Assembly: GCA_021768245.1 (NCBI GenBank) | Contig: JAETNO010000035.1 | Coordinates: 1-29,625 of the forward strand | Direction of reading: 5' to 3' | From: Bacteroidaceae bacterium | Lineage (GTDB): Bacteria > Bacteroidota > Bacteroidia > Bacteroidales > Muribaculaceae | Length of the DNA stretch: 29,625 nucleotides | In this document: piece by piece, positions 7,190 to 15,833 of the stretch | How positions within the stretch are numbered: the stretch's first letter is position 1 | Layout: the number at the start of each line of letters is the position of its first letter | Position numbers and translations under genes: made by a program | The notes under the pieces: model-generated | The model's input: only the letters and a program-made list of their open reading frames with translations | Told to the model about the DNA's origin: nothing | Databases searched by the model: none

Positions 7190-8380
7190 TCATATATCTT
7201 CCGGCTGGTGGAGCATCACACGGTAGCCGGCTTTGAGGTGGACTTTGACGGTTCGCAGCTTCTTGGTAAGATACTGGCTGACACCGTTTATAAGCCCGCG
7301 CCCCACATCGGATGCTATCTGCGCCCCTGTATTGGTAGAAATGTTGATCGAGCTACCCATCGTACTGCCCATATTGGCACCTATCTCATGCAGCGCGTCA
7401 CTCTCCATTGACTGCGGAATATTGATACCCTCCTGCCCGTCGGAGTCATAAACCTGCAACTCAACATCGTAGATTGAGCCTTCGCACTCGATAGTGGAAA
7501 TTTCAATCTCCAGTCTTTCGCCCTGCACTCTTGCAGAGCCGACAACTGTGGTGTTACGTGGTATCAGGAGGTTGCCGACCCACATTGGTTCGGTTGTTCT
7601 CAGCCTGACACTCTCGCCGTCAACAACGCTCTGATTCCCGGCGACCACTGCGGCGATGGTATTCTTGGCTACCGCCCTCATTGTACCCACCGAGGTGTTG
7701 AAACCTCTGACGGTTGAAGTCTGACCAAGCGAGGATACCACATTCCTGTTTACCTGCGCCACCGGCTGCACATCCCTTTTGACTTTTTCTTCGGCGGGTT
7801 GTGGCGGCGAATAGTTGCCACCGTTGCCCATATATTGTGCCGCCAACTGGTAGGAACGTTCCATCAGCTCCATTTCGTCAGGCTGTGCCGCCTGTTGCTG
7901 TGCCAGAGCGTTCTGAGCCTCCAGTTCGTCAATCCGTGCCTGCAACTCCGCCACTTCCTGCGCCTGAGTGTTCTCCGGGATATAGAAATCATTGAGAGAA
8001 GCCTGCACCTCCTGATACGCCTGCGCCGATGTCTCGACAGCGGTCTGACGTGTCACAGTATCCGTGGCATTGGAAAGAGTGTCGAGCGTTGCAATCTCCA
8101 CCTGTCGCGACTCATGCTCCCTTGCGACCTCCGCCGCCTCATACTCCTCCGCCTTTGACTTGATACCGTCGCTTTCTCCGGCAGGAATCTCAGTGTTGAA
8201 GGCGTTTCCCCGTGTTTCTTCTGATTTATTCAGACTGGAATACAACAACCAGAGAATCACCACACCGCAGAGTATCGCCGCCGGCATGACCACAAGGTAC
8301 TTCATCATCTTCTGGCGTTCAGCCTGCGACTTCGGCTGGAAGAAACCGTTAATCCCCGCTTTCCATTCCTGCATTGTCAT
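7190..8380 (-). CDS. traM: TraM, VirB10-like envelope-spanning pore protein
   Basis: This is a 396-residue protein. A cytoplasmic N-terminus precedes one membrane helix (about 28-48, YLVVMPAAILCGVVILWLLY), a long polar periplasmic linker with a coiled-coil or Gln/Glu-rich stretch (about 130-175), and a compact C-terminal domain (from about 235) with SVRLRTTEPM, LLIPRNTTVVG and LEIEISTIECEGS, the strand pattern of VirB10/TrbI beta-barrels. This is the conjugative transposon TraM family. It would bridge inner and outer membranes. Its start lies inside the end of traL, a 32-base overlap; a second Met two codons in (8374) is possible. Confidence 0.88.
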   Translation of the reverse strand: MTMQEWKAGINGFFQPKSQAERQKMMKYLVVMPAAILCGVVILWLLYSSLNKSEETRGNAFNTEIPAGESDGIKSKAEEYEAAEVAREHESRQVEIATLDTLSNATDTVTRQTAVETSAQAYQEVQASLNDFYIPENTQAQEVAELQARIDELEAQNALAQQQAAQPDEMELMERSYQLAAQYMGNGGNYSPPQPAEEKVKRDVQPVAQVNRNVVSSLGQTSTVRGFNTSVGTMRAVAKNTIAAVVAGNQSVVDGESVRLRTTEPMWVGNLLIPRNTTVVGSARVQGERLEIEISTIECEGSIYDVELQVYDSDGQEGINIPQSMESDALHEIGANMGSTMGSSINISTNTGAQIASDVGRGLINGVSQYLTKKLRTVKVHLKAGYRVMLHQPEDI

Positions 8381-8678
8381 ATACAGTCTGATTTATAGGT
8401 TCAACTTTATGGACGGGCAGATCCAGCGGCTGGATGTGCCGCACCTCAATCCGGCGCAGTGCCTGACCCAGCCCTATGCGGTAGCAGGCGTGACCGAACA
8501 CGAAGAAGGCAATCAGGACAAACACGGTCAGCATTATGCCTACGACCGTCACCCGTTTGCCGTGTGGCAGGTCGTCGCAGACCTTCCGCAACCGGGCCGA
8601 GAGCTTCCCCTTAGGGGTGTGCCACACCTTATTATATACGGTGTCTCTCGCGGCACGAAAACCTGAAATCATACTCAT
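8349..8678 (-). CDS. traL: TraL (DUF3989), small inner-membrane transfer protein
   Basis: The protein has 109 residues and one membrane helix at about 43-63 (VTVVGIMLTVFVLIAFFVFG) after a basic N-terminus, with a short polar C-terminal tail carrying HIQPLDLPVHK. Size, topology and position between traK and traM identify it as TraL (DUF3989). Its biochemical role is unknown; it is an inner-membrane component needed for a complete pore in related elements. The start shares one base with the traK stop, and the last 32 bases overlap traM. Confidence 0.85.
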   Translation of the reverse strand: MSMISGFRAARDTVYNKVWHTPKGKLSARLRKVCDDLPHGKRVTVVGIMLTVFVLIAFFVFGHACYRIGLGQALRRIEVRHIQPLDLPVHKVEPINQTVYDNAGMESGD

Positions 8679-9337
8679 TATCGTTTGGTGGTGATTATAT
8701 CCTTGTTCTCAAGGATGTTGAAACCTTCAATAATAAATCCGTTGGGATTATCGTCGGAACGCGACACGTTTGAGAGACGGCAGGTGGTAACCAGAGTGCG
8801 CTGTGTAACATTCGACTCACGGATAATCATCTGTTTGGCGTAGGTAGTGGCTGTGTACGGGTAATTGTTGAAATCGCACACCACGCTGTCAACCTGCACA
8901 AACTGATTGATATTCCCCGCAATGATACGGTTGTAGTAACCCTTCTCCGAGAAATCAGTGTAATAATTATAAGCCGATTTATCGCTGAGAATCAGAGCGC
9001 GGTTGATATTATGCTCGATTGCCGACTTGTCGGGCGAAAGGTTGAAGAACAGTTCATGGAAGCGGCGCACGTGTTCACGGGCTTCAGCCGGACGGTTCTG
9101 GCTCATGTCCTGCGACAAGGCAAGCATCAGGCTCTTGCCGTTGTCAAGGACATAGATTTTCTCACGCTGCTTCTCTGCGAAATTGAAAACCATTATCAGA
9201 GCCACTGACACCACTACGGCACACATCGCCACAAAGACGATACCGAACAGGCGTATCTGACGGAAAGATGTCTCGATATTCTTTAATGATTTGAATTGCG
9301 GTGTCTTCACACCGCGAGCTAAAGGTTCCATAGACAT
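8678..9337 (-). CDS. traK: TraK, VirB8-like inner-membrane protein
   Basis: The protein has 219 residues: cytoplasmic N-terminus, membrane helix at about 31-52 (GIVFVAMCAVVVSVALIMVF), then a soluble periplasmic domain with REKIYVLDNGKSL, FFNLSPDKSAIEHNINRAL and a strand-rich C-terminus ending NKDIITTKR. It is the well-known TraK family of Bacteroidales elements, equivalent to VirB8/TrbJ-type assembly factors. The preserved end motif GFIIEGFNILEN supports a full-length protein. Two bases separate it from traJ. Confidence 0.9.
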   Translation of the reverse strand: MSMEPLARGVKTPQFKSLKNIETSFRQIRLFGIVFVAMCAVVVSVALIMVFNFAEKQREKIYVLDNGKSLMLALSQDMSQNRPAEAREHVRRFHELFFNLSPDKSAIEHNINRALILSDKSAYNYYTDFSEKGYYNRIIAGNINQFVQVDSVVCDFNNYPYTATTYAKQMIIRESNVTQRTLVTTCRLSNVSRSDDNPNGFIIEGFNILENKDIITTKR

Positions 9338-9339
9338 GA

Positions 9340-10359
9340 TTATTTGAGAAGTTTACCCGCACGACCGGCTACATTCCCGGCAACCGCGCCTCCGACGCTT
9401 GCCGCTCCTGAGCCTACCTGCATAGCGGTATTGTTGACAGCACGGTTATAGTTTCCGGCACCTCCGGCTTGTATTATCCAGCCTGCCACGGTGGGGATTG
9501 TGAAATAACCTATAATTCCGATGATCATGAAGACCGTATATGCGCTGTTGCTTCCGTCAAGGTCGATATTCGGGTTGTTTGTCAGTTCCGAAATGTCGTT
9601 CTGCAACATCAGCACCTGTATTTTCGCCAATATTGTTGAAAACAGGTCGGCGACAGGCAGCCACAGATAAGTCTGAATGTAGCGGCAAATCCACTGTGTC
9701 AGTGTTGACTGAAAACCGTCCCATACGGAGAGTGCGAATGAAATCGGCCCCAGTATCGCCAGCACTATCAGGAAGAAAGTGCGGATTGTATCGATTGTGA
9801 GCGATGCAGCCTGAAAGAGCATTTCCAATAACTCTCTGAAAAAGTTTTGAATAGCCTTTTTCACCTTATACATTCCTCTCTCGATATACATACCGGCGGC
9901 TGTGCCTATCTCCGTCACGCCTAATTCGTCAATCTGCCTGTCAAACTCGGCATCGTCAACAAGGTAGGCGGTCGAAGGGTCGTTCATCATCGCCTCATGC
10001 TCCAGCCGGTCTTTCACCTCGCGGTACTTCTTCATGTCAAGCGTCTGTCCTTCGAGCATTCCCGCTGTACCCTGCACGATGGGCGACATTACCGAATTGA
10101 TGGTACCCAGTACCACAGACGGAAAAAACATTATGCAGAATCCTATGACAAACGGACGGAGCAGCGGGAATACATCAATCGGCTCTGCGGCGGCAAGCGA
10201 CCGCCAGATGCGGTATGCCACATAGAACAGCGCGCCTAATCCGGCGATACCCTGAGCCACACCCGCCATATCCTCGCAGAGAGGCATCATCTCGTCATAG
10301 AGTGAGCGCAGTATGGTGTGGAGGTTTGAAAAATCAATAGCGCACAACATAGGCATCAC
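9340..10359 (-). CDS. traJ: TraJ, VirB6-like polytopic membrane protein
   Basis: The protein has 339 residues with several hydrophobic helices: about 38-56 (GIAGLGALFYVAYRIW), 64-95, 195-215 (FFLIVLAILGPISFALSVW) and 275-300 (VFMIIGIIGYFTIPTVAGWI). It ends in a Gly/Ala-rich tail (GSGAASVGGAVAGNVAGRAG). Hydrophobic pattern, length and position identify TraJ, the VirB6/TrbL-type inner-membrane channel part. The start is uncertain among ATG 10359, 10356 and 10350; 10359 gives a 4-base ATGA overlap with traI. Confidence 0.88.
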   Translation of the reverse strand: MMPMLCAIDFSNLHTILRSLYDEMMPLCEDMAGVAQGIAGLGALFYVAYRIWRSLAAAEPIDVFPLLRPFVIGFCIMFFPSVVLGTINSVMSPIVQGTAGMLEGQTLDMKKYREVKDRLEHEAMMNDPSTAYLVDDAEFDRQIDELGVTEIGTAAGMYIERGMYKVKKAIQNFFRELLEMLFQAASLTIDTIRTFFLIVLAILGPISFALSVWDGFQSTLTQWICRYIQTYLWLPVADLFSTILAKIQVLMLQNDISELTNNPNIDLDGSNSAYTVFMIIGIIGYFTIPTVAGWIIQAGGAGNYNRAVNNTAMQVGSGAASVGGAVAGNVAGRAGKLLK

Positions 10360-10994
10360 CAGTATTTTTCAGAACCGTCGCCATAGAGAGCCACCACACG
10401 CTGTGTATCAGCTTTCTTTTTGGCACGCAGATATGACACGCTGATATTCTTGTTGGTGTAGTATGCCGTCAGGTTCTTCAACCTTTTCATCTCCTTGTAG
10501 CAGTCATCGACTACATCCATACGGTCTTTGTCGGTCATACTCAGCGTAGTGATATTGACTACCTGCTTCAAGTCGCCGAGTACGCCGTTGGCTTCTTCGA
10601 GGATACGGGTGTAGCCGGAAGCGATTGCCGAGAGTTCAGCCGATGTGAAGTTCGGATCGGTCAGCATCTTCTGGAAATTATTAACGTAATATCCGGAGAT
10701 ATTGCCGAGCATCAGGATTGTATGCTGCACCTTTCGGGCATCACGGACGAGGTTATTGACCGACTGGAGAGCGTCGTAATACTTTTTCGCCTGCTGGTAA
10801 ATTTTCACGGTTTCCTGAAAATTTTTGACCATGTGCGTAGCCGTCTGCGACTCCTGTACGAGTGATTTGGAGTTGTTTACGATGCTCTGGGCGATGTTTG
10901 ACGGGTCGATTACCGTCCATTGGGCGTTTGCCCTGCCCGTGCCGAGCATCAGGCACAGGGCAATCAGGGGGATTAAAAACTTGAGTTGCTTCAT
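10356..10994 (-). CDS. traI: TraI (DUF4141), VirB5-like periplasmic transfer protein
   Basis: The protein has 212 residues with signal peptide MKQLKFLIPLIALCLMLGTGRANA and mature start QWTVIDPSNIAQSIVN, diagnostic of the DUF4141/TraI family. The rest is alpha-helical, with long amphipathic helices (about 45-95 and 125-185), and ends GDGSEKYW. It probably corresponds to the VirB5-type pilus-associated component; this equivalence is inferred from fold and gene order. It lies between a tiny membrane protein gene and traJ. Confidence 0.88.
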   Translation of the reverse strand: MKQLKFLIPLIALCLMLGTGRANAQWTVIDPSNIAQSIVNNSKSLVQESQTATHMVKNFQETVKIYQQAKKYYDALQSVNNLVRDARKVQHTILMLGNISGYYVNNFQKMLTDPNFTSAELSAIASGYTRILEEANGVLGDLKQVVNITTLSMTDKDRMDVVDDCYKEMKRLKNLTAYYTNKNISVSYLRAKKKADTQRVVALYGDGSEKYW

Positions 10995-11020
10995 TTGATT
11001 GCGGATTAAAAGTGGTGGAT

Positions 11021-11143
11021 TTATCGTATTCTGTGAGCCATGCTTGTAATAGTTCTAATCATGGCGAGAATAATTGTCAGGAGGAGGGCGAGGCAGACGA
11101 GTATTCCTGACACGATACCTGTTAATATGGATTTCACTTTCAT
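11021..11143 (-). CDS. 40-residue single-helix membrane protein between traG and traI
   Basis: The ORF starts at ATG 11143, 3 bases after the traG stop, and ends with TAA at 11021. Its 40 residues begin MKVKSILTGIVSGILV, continue through the hydrophobic CLALLLTIILAMI and end in a short basic tail. One membrane helix is predicted. It occupies the gap between traG and traI, the slot of traH in CTnDOT, but I cannot confirm homology from so short a protein. Tight spacing and a clear transmembrane design make a real gene likely. Confidence 0.55.
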   Translation of the reverse strand: MKVKSILTGIVSGILVCLALLLTIILAMIRTITSMAHRIR

Positions 11144-11146
11144 ACA

Positions 11147-13648
11147 TTATTTCTCTCTTTTTTCGTTGGCTAACTGTTTTATTGCCGCTTCGATGTCACC
11201 GCCGAGCTGACGGGCGCGGTCAAGGACTTGGATTTTCTCCGTTTCCTCGGTGGTGTAGCACAGGTATTCCTCCGGCGATACCTCAGTGGCATAGACAGCG
11301 GACTGCGTTCCGCCCAGTCCGATCCATACCTCTTTGTATAGCCGGTTGGGGCTGTTAGCCATATTGATACTGAGTATCTGCGCTTTCTCCTTGTCGGTCA
11401 GACCGAGCAGCTCCTGTATCTGGTCAAAGCGGTTCATATATTTCCGCTGATCCAGAAGTATCTTACAGTCGGAGTTGTTGATGATGGTTTCCTTGACAAT
11501 CGGCGACGAAATGATGTCGTCAACTTCCTGTGTAACCACCACAGCCTCACCGAAATACTTGCGAACTGTCTTGAACATATATTTCAGATACTCAGCCATA
11601 TTCGCCGTAGAAAGAGCTTTCCAAGCCTCCTCGCAGATAAGAAGTTTTCGCACGCCTTTCAACCGGCGCATCTTGTTGATGAAGGCTTCCATGATGATGA
11701 TTGTCACCACCGGGAACAGGTCTTTGTTATCGCGGATGGCGTCAATCTCGAACACGACGAAACGTTTGTTCAGCAGGTCGATATTCTCTTTGGAGTTCAG
11801 CAGGAAGTCAAACCGGCCGCCGTGATAATACTGGCGAAGGGTTGTCAGGAAGTTGTCAATGTCGAAATCCTGTTTGTAGATGGGGATAGGACGCTGCGCC
11901 ATTTCCTGACGGTAGTCATCACGCATAAACTCATAGAAAGAGTTGAAGCATGGCACTATATTCTTATCCTTAGCCATTTTTTCAAGGAACATCGACAACG
12001 CCGAACCCAATTCGCCGCTCTCGGTCTTTGTCACCCTGTCGTCCTCTGACTTCCAGAGTGTCAGGAGTAGCGTCTTGATCGAGTCTTTCTTTTCCACATC
12101 GAACACTCCGTCATCTGTGAAAAACGGATTGAAAGAAATCGGCTTTTCTTCGGTGTAGGTATAATAGATACCATCCTCTCCGTGCGTCTTGTTATGGATC
12201 AGATTGCATAGACCCTCGTAAGAGTTGCCGGTGTCAATCAGGAGGATATGCGCGCCCTGCTCATAATATTGGCGCACCAGATGGTTGGTAAAGAAAGATT
12301 TTCCGCTACCCGACGGGCCCAGTATGAACTTGTTGCGGTTGGTGGTGATACCGCGTTTCATAGGCTCATCACTTATATCCAGATGGATAGGTTTACCGGT
12401 AAGTCTATCGACCATCTTTATTCCGAATGGCGACAGGCTACTGCGGTAGTTTGTTTCAGCGGTGAAGAAACAAACAGCGGGTTCTATGAAAGTGTAAAAA
12501 CTCTCCTCGGCAGGGAAATCAGCCTCGTTTCCGGGCATCGCCGACCAGAACAGTGTCGGGCTGTCGATGGTGTTGTGTCGGGGCATACACCCCATTGTGG
12601 CGAGCTGACTTCCGACATCGTTCTTAATCCTGCGCAGTTCCTCTGCATCGTCGCTCCACGCCATTATATTGCAGTGGCAGCGCACAGAGGTAAGACCATA
12701 GCTGTGAGCCTCGTTCAGATAGCGGTCTATCCATTCCTTGTTTATGGCATTGCTTCGGCTATACCTTGAAAGACTGTTCATATTTCGGGCTGTCTTCTCG
12801 AACTTCGCCAGATTCTCGTCATGGTCGTCAATCAGTATATACTGGTTGTAGATATGGTTGCACGGCAGAAGCAGACCCACGGGAGAGGCGAAGCTCAATC
12901 TGCAATCCGAGCGGTCAGTCGATAACCGCTCATAACGGTTATCAGTGCTGACCTTTCCGGGCAGATCATCAGTATCTGAAAGTGTATGCAGGCACAGCAT
13001 CTTGTCGCCGATACGCATCTGACGGGCATCGAGGTCTATATCTTCCAGACAGGTCACATCCTCCAAAGAGAGTGACATATAATTTTCGATAAGCCCCGAT
13101 TCTTTTTCAGTGCCTGTCAGCTCATCATCAGAAAGACGGCGCAGCGAGATATAGCCGGTGTCATTGATAATGCGCTCGAACTGCCCGACAGCTTCCATGA
13201 AGCCCACAATCATCTCGTGATTAAGTTCTTTCGGAGTTATACGCCCACGGCAGAGGGTGGAGAAATTGGACTGCTGGCGCATACGCTCCTTTGTGGTCTT
13301 TGTCAGGAACAGGTAGCACTTGTGCGCCAGATACGGACGCTCGTTGAAGTGACGTTCAAAACTGCGGTCAAGAAAACTCAAATTATCTTTTTGCAGTTCC
13401 GGCTTATAGTTCTCAGACACAAACCAGTCCTGTTTGTGCGCCACCGAATAATGCGGCAATACTTTGATAGCCTTGCACCATGCGGCGTGTATGGCTTCGT
13501 ATTCCTGCGATGTTACGGTGAAAAGTTCCGGGAGGCTGACCTCGAAGGCCACCGTTATATCGGCGTCTTTCGAGATGATGCAGCCGTGTTCCACGGCAAG
13601 CAACGGCAGTTTGCTTTCCAGCGTTGTGGCTTTCAGTGTATTTCTCAT
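11147..13648 (-). CDS. traG: TraG, VirB4-family conjugation ATPase
   Basis: I choose the ATG at 13648, giving 833 residues starting MRNTLKATTLESKLPLLAVE, the usual family start and an ATGA overlap with traF; the frame is open further upstream to 13837 but that part shadows traF. Walker A is GPSGSGKS (444-451) and Walker B is KLLICEEAW with the acidic pair E673/E674. The N-terminal 400 residues form the VirB4-type domain. It is the inner-membrane-associated motor that powers pore or pilus assembly. The length is typical and there is no sign of damage. Confidence 0.92.
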   Translation of the reverse strand: MRNTLKATTLESKLPLLAVEHGCIISKDADITVAFEVSLPELFTVTSQEYEAIHAAWCKAIKVLPHYSVAHKQDWFVSENYKPELQKDNLSFLDRSFERHFNERPYLAHKCYLFLTKTTKERMRQQSNFSTLCRGRITPKELNHEMIVGFMEAVGQFERIINDTGYISLRRLSDDELTGTEKESGLIENYMSLSLEDVTCLEDIDLDARQMRIGDKMLCLHTLSDTDDLPGKVSTDNRYERLSTDRSDCRLSFASPVGLLLPCNHIYNQYILIDDHDENLAKFEKTARNMNSLSRYSRSNAINKEWIDRYLNEAHSYGLTSVRCHCNIMAWSDDAEELRRIKNDVGSQLATMGCMPRHNTIDSPTLFWSAMPGNEADFPAEESFYTFIEPAVCFFTAETNYRSSLSPFGIKMVDRLTGKPIHLDISDEPMKRGITTNRNKFILGPSGSGKSFFTNHLVRQYYEQGAHILLIDTGNSYEGLCNLIHNKTHGEDGIYYTYTEEKPISFNPFFTDDGVFDVEKKDSIKTLLLTLWKSEDDRVTKTESGELGSALSMFLEKMAKDKNIVPCFNSFYEFMRDDYRQEMAQRPIPIYKQDFDIDNFLTTLRQYYHGGRFDFLLNSKENIDLLNKRFVVFEIDAIRDNKDLFPVVTIIIMEAFINKMRRLKGVRKLLICEEAWKALSTANMAEYLKYMFKTVRKYFGEAVVVTQEVDDIISSPIVKETIINNSDCKILLDQRKYMNRFDQIQELLGLTDKEKAQILSINMANSPNRLYKEVWIGLGGTQSAVYATEVSPEEYLCYTTEETEKIQVLDRARQLGGDIEAAIKQLANEKREK

Positions 13649-13962
13649 TTGCGACCTCCCTTTATGATATTGCGCACACGCAGACGGTTGATGATATAGC
13701 GGGGGCGGTACTTCACCGATGTGAGTTTCATAAGACCGTACTGACCGTACTTGCCATTGAGGTGGAAGGTGTACCACACCAGAGCCGACGCGCTCACGGC
13801 ACCGAAGCCTATGCACAGACCCTGCTGTACACCGCACATATAGAGTACCACGAACAGAATGAAATCGGTTATCAGACCTCCGGCGAAGATGAAAAGGTAC
13901 TGGGCTTTCAGCCCCTTGTATTCCACCGTCCTGCCTATGCCCTTGTTGATAGAATATTCCAT
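13645..13962 (-). CDS. traF: TraF (DUF4133), VirB3-like membrane protein
   Basis: The protein has 105 residues from the ATG at 13962 (MEYSINKGIGRTVEYKGLKA, the family's usual start). An open frame extends to 14100 but runs through traE, so I reject it. Two membrane helices (about 22-42 and 48-64) are followed by a basic tail (RPRYIINRLRVRNIIKGGRK). The family is DUF4133, probably equivalent to VirB3, which pairs with VirB4; traG follows with a 4-base overlap, in line with that. Confidence 0.85.
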   Translation of the reverse strand: MEYSINKGIGRTVEYKGLKAQYLFIFAGGLITDFILFVVLYMCGVQQGLCIGFGAVSASALVWYTFHLNGKYGQYGLMKLTSVKYRPRYIINRLRVRNIIKGGRK

Positions 13963-13975
13963 TGACGTATCGGGA

Positions 13976-14332
13976 TTAGAGGAAGAACGAGCGCAGGATT
14001 GTGGCGGCCACCACAAGGAATATACAGGCACCGAACCATGAGGCGGCAGTCTTCGATGTGTCGGGATCGCCGGAGCTGAACTTGCCATAGACCTTGACAC
14101 CGCCGATAAGACCTACCACCGCGCCGATGGCATAGATCAGTTTCGTGGCGGGGTCGAAATAGGAGGTCATCATCGAGGTAGCCTCGTTGATACCCGCCAG
14201 ACCGTTGCCGGCGGCGTAGAGGTTGGCTGCACACAGAAAGAGCGTGAGCATCATCGCCATAGGGCGGCGCATACCGGGAGCGTTCATGAACTCCACGATA
14301 CGTTTGTAGAGCGACTTGAAGAAATCAGTCAT
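13976..14332 (-). CDS. traE: TraE (DUF4134), VirB2/pilin-like membrane protein
   Basis: The protein has 118 residues. After a positively charged start it has a hydrophobic, signal-like segment (about 24-41, MAMMLTLFLCAANLYAA), then GNGLAGINEATSMMTSYFDP and two hydrophobic stretches (about 64-79 and 100-117, FGACIFLVVAATILRSFFL). This layout and the conserved VGLIGGVKVYGKFSSGD region are typical DUF4134 (TraE). By size and order it may be the pilin-like VirB2 counterpart, an inference. It lies 13 bases upstream of traF and 36 after traD. Confidence 0.86.
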   Translation of the reverse strand: MTDFFKSLYKRIVEFMNAPGMRRPMAMMLTLFLCAANLYAAGNGLAGINEATSMMTSYFDPATKLIYAIGAVVGLIGGVKVYGKFSSGDPDTSKTAASWFGACIFLVVAATILRSFFL

Positions 14333-14368
14333 AAAAAAATTGGGTTTGGATTGTGGATAAAGTGGTGG

Positions 14369-15109
14369 TCAGTGAAAGATATTGAAGTCGATTGCATCAA
14401 TATCGGTAGTGTCGATGTCGGCATGGAAGACAATCCTTTTCTTCGGCGCGGCATCGTCGGATTTTTCTGGCGGAGCGTCATTCTCCACAGGAATTTCAGG
14501 GAGCTGGCACTCAATCATAAGTATGCGCTTGCGCACGACCGGGTCGAGTTTGACATACTCGATTATCTCCGTGCCTTCAAGTTCGGGTAGGACACGGCGG
14601 GCAATCTTCTCGTCCTCGTCTGTGTGCGGTTTGTCTTTCAGTACCTTCATTGTCGATTGCAGTTCGTCGAAGTCAATGCCCTCGGCGTTGGCATCCGCCG
14701 GAGGCGGAGCTTCTCCCGTAAGCTCGCTCACTGAATGAGTGGAGAATATCTCGTCAAGTTTATCGATGGGAATCTGAGCCGTCGGCTTTTCTTCGGGAAT
14801 GTCTGGCAGTCCGGCATCGGCAGGTGTACCGATTTCCTTAATTATCAGCGGCACCACCTCCTTTGCAGCCTCCGTCGCGGCTTCCTTCGCTATCTCGCGG
14901 AAAGAATCCATGAACTGACCGACATCGAAATTGCTTTTGCCTATGACCTCAGTCGGGGCTTCGGCAGCCCCGTTCGGGTCAGGCGGCGCGGATTTCTCCA
15001 CAGCGTCGGCTGCTTCCTTATCGGCGGGAGGTGTCTCCGGCTTTTTCAGGACTTTCCTGATAAGCCATACATTGCTTGCGAGCAATGCGATGATCAACAG
15101 CGTCTCCAT
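14369..15109 (-). CDS. traD: TraD, acidic membrane-anchored transfer protein
   Basis: The protein has 246 residues: an N-terminal membrane anchor METLLIIALLASNVWLIRKV, then a Pro/Ala/Glu-rich region (about 20-60), an Ala/Glu helix (REIAKEAATEAAKEVVPL) and a very acidic C-terminal half. The C-terminal LEGTEIIEYVKLDPVVRKRILMIE block is the best conserved-looking part. Position after the DUF3408 genes and before traE fits TraD of CTnDOT-like elements. Its function is not known. The start shares one base with the preceding stop. Confidence 0.7.
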   Translation of the reverse strand: METLLIIALLASNVWLIRKVLKKPETPPADKEAADAVEKSAPPDPNGAAEAPTEVIGKSNFDVGQFMDSFREIAKEAATEAAKEVVPLIIKEIGTPADAGLPDIPEEKPTAQIPIDKLDEIFSTHSVSELTGEAPPPADANAEGIDFDELQSTMKVLKDKPHTDEDEKIARRVLPELEGTEIIEYVKLDPVVRKRILMIECQLPEIPVENDAPPEKSDDAAPKKRIVFHADIDTTDIDAIDFNIFH

Positions 15110-15408
15110 CAGAAAAGGCTTTGGCTGTTTTCGTCATACAGACCTTCCATCACCTCGCGGTTGTTGGCGAAGTGGTCGAGGATTATCTCGGAGACATACG
15201 AGCCGATGGACATACCGCTTTTGCGGAATCTGTCAGCCATTCGGCTGAGTACGGCGTGTACTTCGGGGTAGATATACACTTTGTTATGGGAACTGATAAT
15301 GCCGGGCTTCAGAAATTTGGCGGCATATCGTTTGCGTTCCTCCGCGGCTCTGGCATCAATGTCAGCGACCGGGTTCACATTGATTGTGACAATTGGTGAT
15401 TTGGGCAT
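15109..15408 (-). CDS. DUF3408-like protein (TraC position)
   Basis: The protein has 99 residues. SSHNKVYIYPEVHAVLSRMADRF followed by MSIGSYVSEIILDHFANNRE is the DUF3408 pattern of strand plus two helices, reminiscent of ribbon-helix-helix DNA-binding proteins. The basic N-terminus (EERKRYAAKFLKPG) fits nucleic acid binding. It is the second of two such genes between traA and traD and may act with the ParA-like TraA, an inference from ParA/RHH partition pairs. It is separated by 6 bases from the upstream gene. Confidence 0.7.
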   Translation of the reverse strand: MPKSPIVTINVNPVADIDARAAEERKRYAAKFLKPGIISSHNKVYIYPEVHAVLSRMADRFRKSGMSIGSYVSEIILDHFANNREVMEGLYDENSQSLF

Positions 15409-15414
15409 AGCTGG

Positions 15415-15828
15415 TTAGAGTTTGGGGTTGATGACGTCGGCGTACTCCTCGAAGTGAACGGCCAGCACGTTGTTAATATACGATTTGAGGGAACAAGAAC
15501 CGTTCTCGAAAGCGATCAGCCTCTTTATCTTGCCGATTATAACGGGGTCTATCTCCACCATAAGGAATTTGACCTGCGGGCGCAGATAAGTTGTTCTCGT
15601 TATAAACCGTTCCCGGAAAAGTCGTTCGCGCTCTTCATCGGAAGATGGTTGCTCAGGACCTGATTTAACGGATAAGGCTGTTTCCGCTTTCTGTTCCGAT
15701 GAACCGGTTGCATCTGACAGGGGACTTCCTTTCGGCTTCCTGTTCAGCGATGACAGCGAGGAGGGCTCCTCCCGGAAAGACCTGATGAATTCATCGGGGT
15801 CGATTTCAGACTCATACTTCTTTGCCAT
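15415..15828 (-). CDS. DUF3408 protein (TraB position)
   Basis: The protein has 137 residues. A polar, disordered N-terminus (Ser/Glu-rich, about 1-75) precedes a DUF3408 core: TTYLRPQVKFLMVEIDPVII, GKIKRLIAFENGSCSLKSYI and NNVLAVHFEEYADVI. The fold is likely ribbon-helix-helix-like. It lies 5 bases after traA, which again suggests a ParA-type ATPase with its DNA-binding partner. Gene order matches traB of CTnDOT-like ICEs. Confidence 0.75.
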   Translation of the reverse strand: MAKKYESEIDPDEFIRSFREEPSSLSSLNRKPKGSPLSDATGSSEQKAETALSVKSGPEQPSSDEERERLFRERFITRTTYLRPQVKFLMVEIDPVIIGKIKRLIAFENGSCSLKSYINNVLAVHFEEYADVINPKL

Positions 15829-15833
15829 AGCGG

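Noticed and set aside
13649..13837. N-terminal extension of traG by 63 codons
   Set aside because: This part is only the shadow of traF in another frame; the ATG at 13648 restores the normal family start and the ATGA overlap.
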